A stretch of 14,422 nt of DNA from Gammaproteobacteria bacterium (GCA_024642445.1 JAHEBG010000005.1:1-14422), one strand, 5' to 3'. Numbered from the stretch's first letter, positions 1 to 8,348 are shown. The notes: generated by a model from the sequence alone, not told the origin. Made by a program: numbers and translations.

Positions 1-2
1 TG

Positions 3-1562
3 ATTGCCAAAGACCCGGCGTTGGCGCAAGGCGAGCCGGAGCCTTTGCATCCGAAGCCGATAGTGACCACACGCTTCCAGTTCAAGGAAGATTACACCGG
101 CTATCTGGATGCGCGCCGTTCACAGCTGTATCTGGTGGAGGTTGCCCACGGGCATGCCACCGCCTTGACCCAAGGCCCGTTCGATCAGTACCTTCCGTCG
201 TTCTCCCCCGACGGCAGCCAGATTGCGTTCGTCAGCAAGCGCGGTGAAGATCCGGATCGCCATCTGAATTTCGATTTGTTTACGGTGGAAGCGAAAGCCG
301 GCGGTGTCGAAACCCAACGCACGCACTCTCCAGATACCGATCTGGATCCGTACTGGGAAACCCGGCCCAGCTGGAGCCCTGACGGCCTTAAAATTGCCTA
401 TGTGCGCAGTGTTGGCGGCCAATGGATTTACTACGCACCTTGGCAATTGGCGGTGCTGGATCTGCGCTCCGGCCGCGAGTGGCAACCGGCCTTGCCCGAC
501 ATTTACACCATCAAGCCGCAATGGGCGCCCGACAGCCGGAATCTTTATGCCTTGGTGGAATCGCCGCAGGCAATGACTGCAGTGAAGGTGGATACCGTGC
601 GTGGACGTGTTACCCCGATCACGCAGGGCGCACGCTTTGATTACGGCATTGCCGTCAGTTCCCGTGGCGATGTGGTGTTGAATTCAAGCACGCCCCGGCA
701 GCCGTTTGAATTGCAGCGGGTTGAGCGCAATGGCAAACTTAGCCCGCTTACCCGGCACAATGCCTGGCTTGAAGGCAGAGCGTTGGCTGACAGTGAGGTC
801 ATACATTTCAACAGCGCCGACGGCACCCCGATTGAAGCCTTGTTGGTCAAACCGCTGGATTACACGCCGGGCAAAGCGTATCCGATGATCGTGCGTGCGC
901 ACGGCGGCCCGGTGTACCAGTTCAGTCAGGAATACATGGACGATTGGCAGGTGTACGCCAATGCCGGCTTCATGGTGCTGGCGGTGAATCCGCGCGGCAG
1001 CAGCGGGCGTGGCTTTGATTTTGCCCGTGCGATTTATGCCGACTGGGGTAACAAAGATGTGCAGGATGTTTTGGCCGGTGTGGATTATGCGGTAGCGCAG
1101 GGCTGGGCTGACCCCGAGCGTTTGGGTATTGGCGGTTGGAGCTACGGAGGCATACTCAGCAATTACGTGATTGCTTCCGATACCCGATTCAAAGCGGCGG
1201 TCAGCGGTGCCGGCCTGTCCAATTCCCTGGCGCTGTACGGGTTTGATCAATACACCCGCGAATACGAGTTGGAACTGGGTACGCCATGGGATAACCCGGA
1301 AGTTTACCGCAAGGTCAGCTATCCGTTTCTAGAGGCCAAGCGCATCCAAACGCCTACGTTGTTCCAATGCGCGGAGATGGATTACAACGTGCCATGTCTG
1401 GGTGCCATGCAGATGTATCAGGCGTTACGCTCGTTGCAGGTGCCCACGCAGCTGGTGGTGTATCCGGGCCAAAACCACGGCCTGAGCATTCCTTCCTACC
1501 TGCAAGACCGCATGCAACGCAATCTGGACTGGTACACTCGGTATCTACGTCAACCCGAGTGA
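3..1562 (+). CDS. S9-family (prolyl oligopeptidase/DPP-type) serine peptidase, 5' end outside window
   Basis: This is the C-terminal part of an S9 serine peptidase, a family that cleaves peptides. The reading frame is open to the left edge, so the true start and the first part of the beta-propeller lie outside the window; the TTG at 21 is only the first possible start codon inside it. Propeller repeats with the SPDG and SWSPDG motifs of TolB/WD40-like blades fill roughly the first half, followed by an alpha/beta-hydrolase domain. The catalytic triad is visible: the nucleophile Ser in GWSYGG (codon 1140-1142), Asp in EMDYNVP (codon 1380-1382) and His in GQNHG (codon 1476-1478). Two Cys residues flank the catalytic Asp. 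The stop codon lies 8 nt before the next gene's ATG, suggesting an operon. Substrate and cellular location cannot be judged without the N-terminus. Confidence 0.93.
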   Translation: MAKDPALAQGEPEPLHPKPIVTTRFQFKEDYTGYLDARRSQLYLVEVAHGHATALTQGPFDQYLPSFSPDGSQIAFVSKRGEDPDRHLNFDLFTVEAKAGGVETQRTHSPDTDLDPYWETRPSWSPDGLKIAYVRSVGGQWIYYAPWQLAVLDLRSGREWQPALPDIYTIKPQWAPDSRNLYALVESPQAMTAVKVDTVRGRVTPITQGARFDYGIAVSSRGDVVLNSSTPRQPFELQRVERNGKLSPLTRHNAWLEGRALADSEVIHFNSADGTPIEALLVKPLDYTPGKAYPMIVRAHGGPVYQFSQEYMDDWQVYANAGFMVLAVNPRGSSGRGFDFARAIYADWGNKDVQDVLAGVDYAVAQGWADPERLGIGGWSYGGILSNYVIASDTRFKAAVSGAGLSNSLALYGFDQYTREYELELGTPWDNPEVYRKVSYPFLEAKRIQTPTLFQCAEMDYNVPCLGAMQMYQALRSLQVPTQLVVYPGQNHGLSIPSYLQDRMQRNLDWYTRYLRQPE

Positions 1563-1570
1563 AGCGTTTG

Positions 1571-2869
1571 ATGCGAATACTGACAACCGTTGTCGCACTG
1601 CTGTTATTGCCGCTGGCGGCATCGGCTGAGTCACGTTTATTGCATGCCGGCAAGGTGATTGATGTGGATAACGCAACGGTGCGGGTCGATCAGGTCATCG
1701 CCGTTACCGACGGGAAAATCCAGTCGGTACTGCCGTATTCCCAGCAAGCCTTTGCCGGAAAGGTGCTGGAAGACTGGACGGCATTTACCGTTGCGCCGGG
1801 CTTCATGGATATGCATACGCATTTATCGGGCGATATCCAGTTTGCCGATACCGAAGCTTATCTTCGCGCCAAACCCGAAGACGATGTGCTGATCGGTGCA
1901 AACAACGCACGCAAAACCCTTGAGGCTGGCTTCACTACCGTGCGTGATGTCGGCAGTTATAACGCGTTTACCGATGTGGCATTGCGCAATGCCATTGCCA
2001 AAGGATGGATTCCAGGTCCGCGCATGTTCGTGGCCGGCGCCTACATTACGGTACCGGGCGGTGGTGGCGAAGTATCGGGTTTGATTGATACCGCGCGCAT
2101 TCCGGCGCGTATGCGTGTGGGCGTTGCCAAAGGCGAACGCGAGGTGTCAGCCAAAACCCGGCTACTGTTGGACAATGGCGTGGACTGGATAAAAATGATT
2201 GTTACCGGTGCCGTGCTTACCGACGGCACCCAGGTTAACCAATCCGAATACAGTGAAACCGAAGTGCGTGCTGCGGTGGAAACGGCGGGCAAGCGCGGCC
2301 ATTTCGTTACCGCCCATGCCCATGGTGCGCAAGGCATTAAAAATGCTGTCCGCGGCGGCGTACGTTCCATAGAACACGCCTCTCTGATTGACGACGAGGG
2401 CATTGCGCTGGCCAAAGCCAAGGGTACCTGGCTGGTAATGGATATTTACAATGGTGATTACATTGATACCGTGGGCCGCGCGCAAGGCTGGAGTGCGGAA
2501 TCCCTGCAGAAAAATCTGGATACCACCGAAGCGCAGCGCATTGGTTTCACTAAAGCATTGAAAGCCGGTGTGCATCTGGCGTACGGCACCGATGCCGGTG
2601 TGTACCCGCACGGCGATAACGCCAAGCAATTCCCCTATATGGTGCGTTACGGTATGAGCCCCATGCAGGCGATTCAGGCGGCCACCATTGAAAGCGCACG
2701 CTTATTGCAGCAGTCACAGCAGTTGGGCTCTCTGCAGGCCGGCAAGACTGCGGATCTGGTGGCAATGGCCTGCAATCCAATCGAAGACATAAGCTGCACG
2801 GCACAGGTGTATTGGGTGATGAAAGACGGCAATATTTATCCGGGGAAAGCACAACATGAAAAACACTAA
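1571..2869 (+). CDS. Secreted amidohydrolase-superfamily metallo-dipeptidase (Xaa-Pro/Xaa-Arg/Lys type)
   Basis: The product is a 432-residue metal-dependent hydrolase of the amidohydrolase superfamily, most like the prolidase-like or Xaa-Lys/Arg dipeptidase branch. Residues 1-19 form a Sec signal peptide ending in ASA before Glu20, so it should act in the periplasm. Binuclear metal ligands are in the expected order: HTH (His82, His84), a candidate carboxylated lysine Lys208 in WIKM, HAH (His249, His251), His269 in IEHA and Asp341 in GTDAG. I chose ATG 1571 because it gives a clean signal peptide with GAGTGA eight bases upstream. GTG 1559, overlapping the upstream stop, is a reasonable alternative that adds four residues. 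The open frame continues upstream inside the peptidase gene but that part is not coding. The 3' end overlaps the permease gene by 14 nt. Exact peptide specificity is inferred, not shown. Confidence 0.88.
   Translation: MRILTTVVALLLLPLAASAESRLLHAGKVIDVDNATVRVDQVIAVTDGKIQSVLPYSQQAFAGKVLEDWTAFTVAPGFMDMHTHLSGDIQFADTEAYLRAKPEDDVLIGANNARKTLEAGFTTVRDVGSYNAFTDVALRNAIAKGWIPGPRMFVAGAYITVPGGGGEVSGLIDTARIPARMRVGVAKGEREVSAKTRLLLDNGVDWIKMIVTGAVLTDGTQVNQSEYSETEVRAAVETAGKRGHFVTAHAHGAQGIKNAVRGGVRSIEHASLIDDEGIALAKAKGTWLVMDIYNGDYIDTVGRAQGWSAESLQKNLDTTEAQRIGFTKALKAGVHLAYGTDAGVYPHGDNAKQFPYMVRYGMSPMQAIQAATIESARLLQQSQQLGSLQAGKTADLVAMACNPIEDISCTAQVYWVMKDGNIYPGKAQHEKH
2842..2847 (+). promoter_or_regulatory. Ribosome binding site of the permease gene, inside the amidohydrolase gene
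   Basis: GGGGAA lies 8 nt before the ATG at 2856 and within the last codons of the upstream gene. It supports this start and implies translational coupling between the two overlapping genes. Confidence 0.6.
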
Positions 2870-4229
2870 ACAATTGGGTTTCTGGATGTGTCTGGCCCTT
2901 GTGGTCGGCAACATGATCGGTTCCGGGGTATTTTTGTTGCCGGCCAGTTTGGCGCCCTACGGCTTGAACAGTTTGTATGGCTGGGTGCTCACGGCAGTGG
3001 GCAGTTTATTGCTGGCTTCGGTTTTCGCCGGGCTGGCACGCGCCTTTCCCGGGCAGCCGGCGTATGCCTATGTGCGCATGGCGTTCGGCAATCGCGTGGG
3101 TTTTGTGGTGGCTTGGGGTTATTGGGTGGCCGTGTGGGTAGGCAACGCGGCCGTGGCCATTGCTGCTGTGAGTTACCTTTCGCATGTGATTCCCTGGATT
3201 GGCAGCACACCGGGCGCCTCCATTGGGGTTACCTTGGGGTTTATCTGGTTGTTCACCGCCATCAACTGCGTGGGCAGCCGTGAAACCGGTGGCGTGCAGA
3301 TTCTTACCACCGTGCTGAAACTGCTGCCGTTGTTGGCGGTTATGGGTTTGGGCCTTTGGTTGGCATTGCAGGGCCGCATCGTGCCTGCTGCTGGCAGCAC
3401 CGGCAGCATGGCTTTCAGTTGGGATGCGGTGAACGCCACCGCGGCATTAACCTTGTGGGCATTTTTGGGCTTGGAGTCGGCGGCGGTAGCCAGTGAAAAA
3501 GTCATCGATCCGGAGCGCAACATTCCGCGCGCCACTTTTTGGGGAACCTTGTTTACCGCAGTGGTGTATGTGATTACCTGCACCGTGGTGATTTTACTGA
3601 TTCCGCAAAAAGATTTGGCCGTATCCAGTGCGCCGCTGGCCGATTTAATTGCCCAGTACTGGGGCGAAGGTTGGGGCGATTGGATAGCCGCATTTGCTGC
3701 CATCAGCGCGCTGGGCGCATTAAACGGTTGGATATTGTTGCAAGGCGAATTGCCGGGCCAAATGGCGCGTGCCGGGGCGTTTCCGGCGCTGTTGGCACGG
3801 CGCTCGTCACGCGATACGCCGGTGGTTTCGCTGGTGCTCACCGGGCTGTTGGTGAGCGGTGTGGTGTTGCTGAATGCCGATAAAGGCATGGTAGAAATTT
3901 TCACCTTTTTATTGCTGATTTCAACCTCTGCCATCCTGGTGATGTATTTACTTACCGCGGTGGGCGCGCTGGTGTTGCACTTCCGCGGTGAAATGGTGCT
4001 GAAGGCCAATCTGCGGCTGTTTTTGGCCTTGGCGTTCGGTGCCGCGGTGTATGCTTTGTGGACACTGATAGGCGCCGGTAAAGACGCCGTATTGTGGGGT
4101 TTCTTCCTGCTGGCCACGGCCTTGCCGGTGTATTATTTGAGCCGTTCGCACTATGGCAAAGCGTTGCTGAGCCTGCCTCTGGTGGCGTTGGTGCCGGCCT
4201 ACCATTTCATCACCCATTTCACGATGTAA
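2856..4229 (+). CDS. APC-superfamily amino acid/amine permease, AdiC-like
   Basis: This 457-residue inner-membrane protein has about 12 hydrophobic segments and belongs to the APC superfamily, basic amino acid/polyamine antiporter branch. It aligns by eye along its length with the arginine:agmatine antiporter AdiC. The unwound TM1 motif GNMIGSGVF (Asn19, Ser23) matches AdiC Asn22 and Ser26. WVGN places Asn97 at AdiC Asn101. TLWAFLGLES places Trp201 at the gating Trp202, and GW at 291-292 matches Trp293. These residues form the substrate site in AdiC, so transport of a cationic amino acid or its amine is likely; AdiC Met104 appears to be Val here. No decarboxylase gene of the acid-resistance type accompanies it in the window. 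Its position between a dipeptidase and an amine dehydrogenase suggests uptake of a substrate for the latter. Whether it is an antiporter or a proton symporter cannot be told. Confidence 0.88.
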   Translation: MKNTKQLGFWMCLALVVGNMIGSGVFLLPASLAPYGLNSLYGWVLTAVGSLLLASVFAGLARAFPGQPAYAYVRMAFGNRVGFVVAWGYWVAVWVGNAAVAIAAVSYLSHVIPWIGSTPGASIGVTLGFIWLFTAINCVGSRETGGVQILTTVLKLLPLLAVMGLGLWLALQGRIVPAAGSTGSMAFSWDAVNATAALTLWAFLGLESAAVASEKVIDPERNIPRATFWGTLFTAVVYVITCTVVILLIPQKDLAVSSAPLADLIAQYWGEGWGDWIAAFAAISALGALNGWILLQGELPGQMARAGAFPALLARRSSRDTPVVSLVLTGLLVSGVVLLNADKGMVEIFTFLLLISTSAILVMYLLTAVGALVLHFRGEMVLKANLRLFLALAFGAAVYALWTLIGAGKDAVLWGFFLLATALPVYYLSRSHYGKALLSLPLVALVPAYHFITHFTM

Positions 4230-4252
4230 GCTAATTCGACGATGAGTCCTTC

Positions 4253-6310
4253 ATGAGCCGTGATCCGCGATACGACATTTTATTCGAGCCTGTTCAAATC
4301 GGGCCAGTGACCGCACGCAACCGTTTTTACCAGGTGCCGCATTGCAATGGCATGGGCCACCAGATGCCGGAAGCGCATGCCGCCATGCGCGAAGTCAAGG
4401 CTCAGGGCGGTTGGGCCGTAGTCAGTACCGAGGAGTGCGAAATCCATCCCAGCGGCGATGTCTCGCCCTATGTGGAAGCGCGTCTGTGGGACGACGGCGA
4501 TATTCCTTCGCTGGCCCTGATGTGTGAAAAAGTCAAAGCGCACGGTGCGCTCAGTGCCGTGGAATTAACCCACAACGGCTACACCGCCTCCAATCTGTAC
4601 AGCCGGGAGGTGCCGATTTCCCCCTCACATACGCCATTGAAATACGGGTACCCTTTGCAGGCGCGTGCCATGACCTTGCACGACATCCGTGAATACCGGC
4701 GCTGGCACCGCAATGCCGCCTTGCGTGCCAAGCGCGCGGGTTTCGACATCATCTACGTGTATGCCGCCCACGATCTGTCTTTGGCTATGCACTTCCTGCA
4801 GAAACGCCGCAATCAACGCACCGACGACTACGGCGGCACCCTGGAAAACCGGCTGCGCTTGTTGCGTGAAGTACTGCAGGACACCAAAGAGGCGGTAGGC
4901 GATACCTGCGCGGTGGCCTTACGTTTTGCCACCGAAGAATTTTTGGGCGAAGGTGGCGTGGAAAATGCCGAAGCCAAGGAAATTGTGCATCATTTGGCCG
5001 ATTTGCCCGATATTTGGGATGTGAATGTGGCGGCCTGGTACAACGATTCGCAAACCTCACGCTTTGCGGCTGAAGGTTACCAACAACCGTTCACTGCGTG
5101 GGTGAAACAAATGACCCGCAAACCGGTGGTGGGCGTGGGGCGCTTTACCTCGCCCGATACCATGGCGCGCTTGGTACGCGAAGGCGCGCTCGATATGATC
5201 GGTGCCGCGCGGCCTTCAATCGCCGATCCATTTTTGCCGAAAAAAATCGAAAGCGGGGCCATCAATAGCATCCGCGAGTGCATTGGCTGCAATATCTGCG
5301 TATCCGGCGATATGACCATTACTCCGATCCGTTGCACGCAAAACCCAACCATGGGCGAGGAGTGGCGTAAAGGCTGGCATCCCGAACACATGCCGGCAAA
5401 GCAATCGGAAAAACGTATTCTGGTGGTCGGCGCAGGGCCTGCCGGGCTGGAAGCTACCCGGGCTTTCGGGCAGCGCGGCTACGAAGTGATGTTGGCCGAA
5501 GCCGGCGAACAGTTGGGCGGCCGCGTGCTGCGAGAAGCCGGCTTGCCGGGTTTAAGCGAATGGCGACGGGTCCGCGATTGGCGTGTGGGCCAGATCGAGC
5601 CGATGCCGAATGTCTCGGTGTTTCGCGGCAACCGACTGAGCGCCCAGGACGTATTGGATGTGGGTGCCGATGCCGTGGTGCTGGCTACCGGCTCGCATTG
5701 GGTCAAGACCGGCATCGGACGCAGCAGCAGCGAAGCCTTTGACGGCCATGCACTGCCCGGTGTGTTCAGCCCTGACGACATCATGGCCGGTCGCTATCCG
5801 GAATCCGGGCCGGTTGTGATTTACGACGACGACGGGTTCTATCTGGCCAGTGTTCTGGCCGAGGCCTTGGTGGCCCAAGGGCTTGAGGTGCACTTGGTGT
5901 GTAGCGACGATGTGGTGGCCGGCTGGACCGTCAACACGCTGGAATATCGCCCGATTCAAAAGCGTCTGCGCGCATTGGGTGTGCATCTGCATACCGGGAA
6001 ACTGTTGCAGGCCTTCACCGGTCAGGCCGTCCGACTGGCGTGTGCATGGTCGGATACTGAAATTACCCTGGCCGCCACGGCATTGGTGCCGGTGACCATG
6101 CGTTTGCCTGAGGATGCACTGCATCAGGCCCTGCTGCACCGGCAATCCGAGTGGCTTGATGCCGGAATCACGTCCGTGCAGTGCATTGGTGATGCTCTGG
6201 CGCCGGGCTTGATCGCCCATGCGGTGTATGCAGGCCACCGTGTGGCGCGTGAGTTCGACAGTGTCGAATCCGGCGATGTGCCGTTCAAGCGAATCCGACA
6301 CCGCTTCTGA
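4253..6310 (+). CDS. TMADH-family flavin/iron-sulfur amine dehydrogenase, histamine dehydrogenase-like pocket
   Basis: The 685-residue product matches trimethylamine dehydrogenase (TMADH) along nearly its whole length. It has an Old Yellow Enzyme-like TIM barrel (about 6-340), a 4Fe-4S segment, and Rossmann domains with GAGPAG (393-398). Cys31 in VPHC corresponds to the TMADH cysteine that binds FMN covalently. Cys343, Cys346, Cys349 and Cys361 are the cluster ligands. The catalytic triad is kept: Tyr170 and His173 in YAAH, and Asp265. In the substrate bowl, TMADH Tyr60 is Glu61 and Trp355 is Asp353, while Trp264 is kept as Trp262. As I recall, histamine dehydrogenase has Gln, Trp and Asp at these places, so a cationic amine such as histamine is more likely than trimethylamine. 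The enzyme should release ammonia and an aldehyde and pass electrons to an electron-transfer flavoprotein, although TMADH Tyr442 at the docking site appears to be Arg. It starts 23 nt after the permease stop. A dienoyl-CoA reductase is unlikely given Cys31 and the triad. Confidence 0.87.
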   Translation: MSRDPRYDILFEPVQIGPVTARNRFYQVPHCNGMGHQMPEAHAAMREVKAQGGWAVVSTEECEIHPSGDVSPYVEARLWDDGDIPSLALMCEKVKAHGALSAVELTHNGYTASNLYSREVPISPSHTPLKYGYPLQARAMTLHDIREYRRWHRNAALRAKRAGFDIIYVYAAHDLSLAMHFLQKRRNQRTDDYGGTLENRLRLLREVLQDTKEAVGDTCAVALRFATEEFLGEGGVENAEAKEIVHHLADLPDIWDVNVAAWYNDSQTSRFAAEGYQQPFTAWVKQMTRKPVVGVGRFTSPDTMARLVREGALDMIGAARPSIADPFLPKKIESGAINSIRECIGCNICVSGDMTITPIRCTQNPTMGEEWRKGWHPEHMPAKQSEKRILVVGAGPAGLEATRAFGQRGYEVMLAEAGEQLGGRVLREAGLPGLSEWRRVRDWRVGQIEPMPNVSVFRGNRLSAQDVLDVGADAVVLATGSHWVKTGIGRSSSEAFDGHALPGVFSPDDIMAGRYPESGPVVIYDDDGFYLASVLAEALVAQGLEVHLVCSDDVVAGWTVNTLEYRPIQKRLRALGVHLHTGKLLQAFTGQAVRLACAWSDTEITLAATALVPVTMRLPEDALHQALLHRQSEWLDAGITSVQCIGDALAPGLIAHAVYAGHRVAREFDSVESGDVPFKRIRHRF

Positions 6311-6315
6311 ATCTT

Positions 6316-6337
6316 AAGCCTGCGCTCAGGCAGGCTT
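6316..6337 (+). terminator. Perfect 8-bp hairpin after the dehydrogenase gene, possible terminator
   Basis: AAGCCTGC (6316-6323) and GCAGGCTT (6330-6337) form a perfect stem with a 6-base loop, starting 6 nt after the stop codon. No U-tract follows on either strand, so it is not a canonical intrinsic terminator. It may stabilise the operon's 3' end or assist Rho-dependent termination. Confidence 0.35.
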
Positions 6338-6350
6338 CGGCAAGGCGCGG

Positions 6351-6362
6351 TAAAATAGCGCC
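6351..6362 (+). promoter_or_regulatory. -10 box directly before trhO, suggesting a leaderless transcript
   Basis: TAAAAT (6351-6356) is a near-consensus sigma70 -10 box, followed by AGCGCC and then the ATG at 6363. Transcription would begin at or within a base or two of the start codon. No Shine-Dalgarno sequence is present, consistent with a leaderless or near-leaderless mRNA. I see no good -35 hexamer at the expected distance. Confidence 0.5.
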
Positions 6363-7112
6363 ATGGATTCCGTTCAGAACATTGCCAGTTACCGTTTTGT
6401 CCGCATCGACGATGTCGATGCCTTGGCTGTGCGGGTAAAACAGTGGTGCATGGATGCCGACTTGAAAGGCACCGTGCTGGTGTCGCCGGAGGGTATCAAT
6501 ATCTTTCTGGCCGGCAGTGCCGAGGGCATCGCAGAATTTCTGGCGCAGTTGCAGCAGGATCCGCGTTTCCAGGATATGGCGGTTAAATACAGCACCAGCA
6601 CATTTGTGCCGTTCAAGCGGCTGCGGGTGAAGCGCAAACAGGAAATCATCACCTACCGCGACCCCGATCTGAAGCCGGATGCCGGCAGGGCACCTTCGGT
6701 TGCACCGGAAACCTTGGAACGCTGGCTGGCACAGGGCCATGACGACGACGGGCGTGCCGTAATACTGCTGGATACCCGCAATGCCGAAGAGGTGGTGTAC
6801 GGCACATTCGAGGGTGCATTGCATTTTCCCATCCGCAAATTCACCGATCTGCCCGAAGCTGTGGCACAACAGAAATCAGAATTGGAAGGCAAAACCGTGG
6901 TCAGTTTCTGCACCGGCGGTATCCGCTGCGAGAAATCGGTACTGCGCATGCAAAGTGACGGGTATCCGAACTGCTATCAGCTGGAAGGCGGCATTCTGGG
7001 GTATTTCGAAAAAGTGGGCGGCAGACATTATCAAGGCCGCTGTTTTGTGTTCGACGACCGCATCGCGCTCGATCCGGACTTATCGCCCTTGATTGAAACG
7101 CCGGGTTTTTAA
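6363..7112 (+). CDS. trhO: Rhodanese-domain tRNA uridine hydroxylase TrhO (YceA/UPF0176 family), short form
   Basis: TrhO uses oxygen to hydroxylate U34 in a set of tRNAs, giving 5-hydroxyuridine as the first step toward cmo5U wobble modifications. The 249-residue protein has the N-terminal UPF0176 domain with the signature [11 protein letters not shown] (about 36-46), then a rhodanese domain (about 120-225). Its active loop is [10 protein letters not shown], with catalytic Cys183 and a second conserved Cys189. It ends soon after the [11 protein letters not shown] block. Many family members, including the roughly 350-residue E. coli protein, continue with a C-terminal part bearing more cysteines; that part is absent here, and a tRNA gene begins 16 nt after the stop codon on the opposite strand. 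The start is supported by the adjacent -10 box rather than by a ribosome binding site. The function is transferred by family and not otherwise shown. Confidence 0.85.
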   Translation: MDSVQNIASYRFVRIDDVDALAVRVKQWCMDADLKGTVLVSPEGINIFLAGSAEGIAEFLAQLQQDPRFQDMAVKYSTSTFVPFKRLRVKRKQEIITYRDPDLKPDAGRAPSVAPETLERWLAQGHDDDGRAVILLDTRNAEEVVYGTFEGALHFPIRKFTDLPEAVAQQKSELEGKTVVSFCTGGIRCEKSVLRMQSDGYPNCYQLEGGILGYFEKVGGRHYQGRCFVFDDRIALDPDLSPLIETPGF

Positions 7113-7127
7113 TACGGCAATACATTG

Positions 7128-7203
<76 letters not shown>

Positions 7204-7211
7204 ATGGCAAA

Positions 7212-7240
7212 AGCCTAATTCATATCGTCAGTACCGACAA
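7212..7240 (-). promoter_or_regulatory. Candidate sigma70 promoter of tRNA-Ala
   Basis: On the minus strand TTGTCG (7235-7240) and TAGGCT (7212-7217) are separated by 17 nt, with the -10 box ending 8 nt before the mature tRNA 5' end. The fit is moderate. Read-through from rnd is an alternative source of the transcript. Confidence 0.35.
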
Positions 7241-7246
7241 GTTAGG

Positions 7247-8323
7247 TCAGTCCATCCGCAATGTTTTCTCCAGAAGGGCCTGACGCCAGCCCTGCAGAAA
7301 CGGTGGCCACTGTCCTGTGGTCAGCAAAAACTCCAGATGTTTGCGCGAGGCCAGCAGGCCTTCGGGAATCTGCAGCTCGCCGGCGCAGGTTAATACCGCC
7401 TGTTGCATGGCTTTCAGGCGGGCTTTGGCCTCGCTGTCGGGTTCAAATGCCAAGGGCATCGTTTTTTCTTCAGCGCTGAACGGCTTCTGCAATAGCGCAA
7501 ACAGATGCAGGCGTGCCGATTTCGGCGCTTTCGGGAAGCGCGCCAGAACCGCATCCACATCTTCGACACAGGTGGGAGTTTGCCTAGCCAGCGCGAATGC
7601 GGCATCGTTGTCGATGATCCAGCGTTTGGGTTTGTTTTTTTCAATGGCACGGGCGTCACGCCACTGCAAAATCCGGCGCAGACGCCACTGCGCTTCTGCC
7701 GGCATCGGCTGGTTACTGCGCACCCCCAGATGCGGATTGTCATCCGCTTGTTCGTTGCGCGCCGAATCCACGGCAAACGCACAATCCGAATCCAACCATG
7801 CCGTGCGGCCCTGTGTCTGCAGCCGTTGCTGTAGATCGGCGTACATCGGCAGCAGGTAACGGACGTCATCGGCGGCATAATGTTTTTGGGAATCGGTTAA
7901 GGGCCGTTGCAGCCAATCGGATCGGGTTTCGCCTTTTTCAAGGGTGACGTTACACAGTTGCTCCACCAGCTTCAGGTAGCTCAAACTGCCACCCAGGCCG
8001 CACAGGGCTGCAGCCACTTGGGTGTCGAAAACTGGCGAGGGTACGGCATCACATCCGGCTTTGAAGGCCTGCAGGTCTTCGCTGCAGGAGTGCATGATCT
8101 TGAGCACGGCGGTATTCTCCAGCATCGGCTTCAATGCCGCCGCCACCGCGGGAATGCTGGCGTCAACCAATGCAATTTCCTCGCCGATGACCAACTGTAC
8201 CAATGCCAGCTGTGGAAAATAGGTCCGTTCCCGGATGAATTCAGTGTCCATGCCGATGTGTGTGGCATGCGCATGTTTTTGTAAAAACGCGGTTAAATCG
8301 GAAGGCGTGTCCAGCCAAATCAT
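7247..8323 (-). CDS. rnd: Ribonuclease D
   Basis: RNase D is a 3'-to-5' exoribonuclease that trims precursor tRNAs and other small stable RNAs in the cytoplasm. The 358-residue protein is close to the usual length. The DEDDy exonuclease residues are all present: Asp26 and Glu28 in MDTEF, Asp83 in SEDLQAF, and Tyr149 with Asp153 in HYAADDVRYL. The spacing is the same as in the E. coli enzyme with an offset of two. An HRDC nucleic-acid-binding domain follows at about residues 205-285. The ATG at 8323 is the natural start because it precedes the first strand of the fold by only about 20 residues; its ribosome binding site is weak. The gene is divergent from the SUMF1 lipoprotein gene, and its 3' end lies 43 nt before tRNA-Ala on the same strand, a fitting neighbour for a tRNA-processing nuclease. 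Confidence 0.94.
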   Translation of the reverse strand: MIWLDTPSDLTAFLQKHAHATHIGMDTEFIRERTYFPQLALVQLVIGEEIALVDASIPAVAAALKPMLENTAVLKIMHSCSEDLQAFKAGCDAVPSPVFDTQVAAALCGLGGSLSYLKLVEQLCNVTLEKGETRSDWLQRPLTDSQKHYAADDVRYLLPMYADLQQRLQTQGRTAWLDSDCAFAVDSARNEQADDNPHLGVRSNQPMPAEAQWRLRRILQWRDARAIEKNKPKRWIIDNDAAFALARQTPTCVEDVDAVLARFPKAPKSARLHLFALLQKPFSAEEKTMPLAFEPDSEAKARLKAMQQAVLTCAGELQIPEGLLASRKHLEFLLTTGQWPPFLQGWRQALLEKTLRMD

Positions 8324-8348
8324 AGCGGATTCTTGTGACTTGAGATAA

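Noticed and set aside
21..23. TTG 21 as the real start of the S9 peptidase
   Set aside because: The frame is open to the left edge and the family needs a longer N-terminal propeller, so the gene is cut by the window.
684..1250. 188-codon open frame on the minus strand opposite the S9 peptidase
   Set aside because: It covers the catalytic domain of the peptidase and shows no motif of its own.
1367..1570. Upstream extension of the amidohydrolase frame from ATG 1367
   Set aside because: It would overlap the peptidase C-terminus by nearly 200 nt and bury the signal peptide; ATG 1571 or GTG 1559 is natural.
3173..4117. 314-codon open frame on the minus strand opposite the permease gene
   Set aside because: It is rich in Pro, Thr, Ser and Asn with no hydrophobic core or motif, and lies fully inside a clear permease gene; it mirrors the codon bias of the real gene.
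5552..6301. 249-codon open frame on the minus strand opposite the dehydrogenase gene
   Set aside because: Its His- and Gln-rich composition has no recognisable domain and it sits inside well-conserved Rossmann-domain coding sequence.
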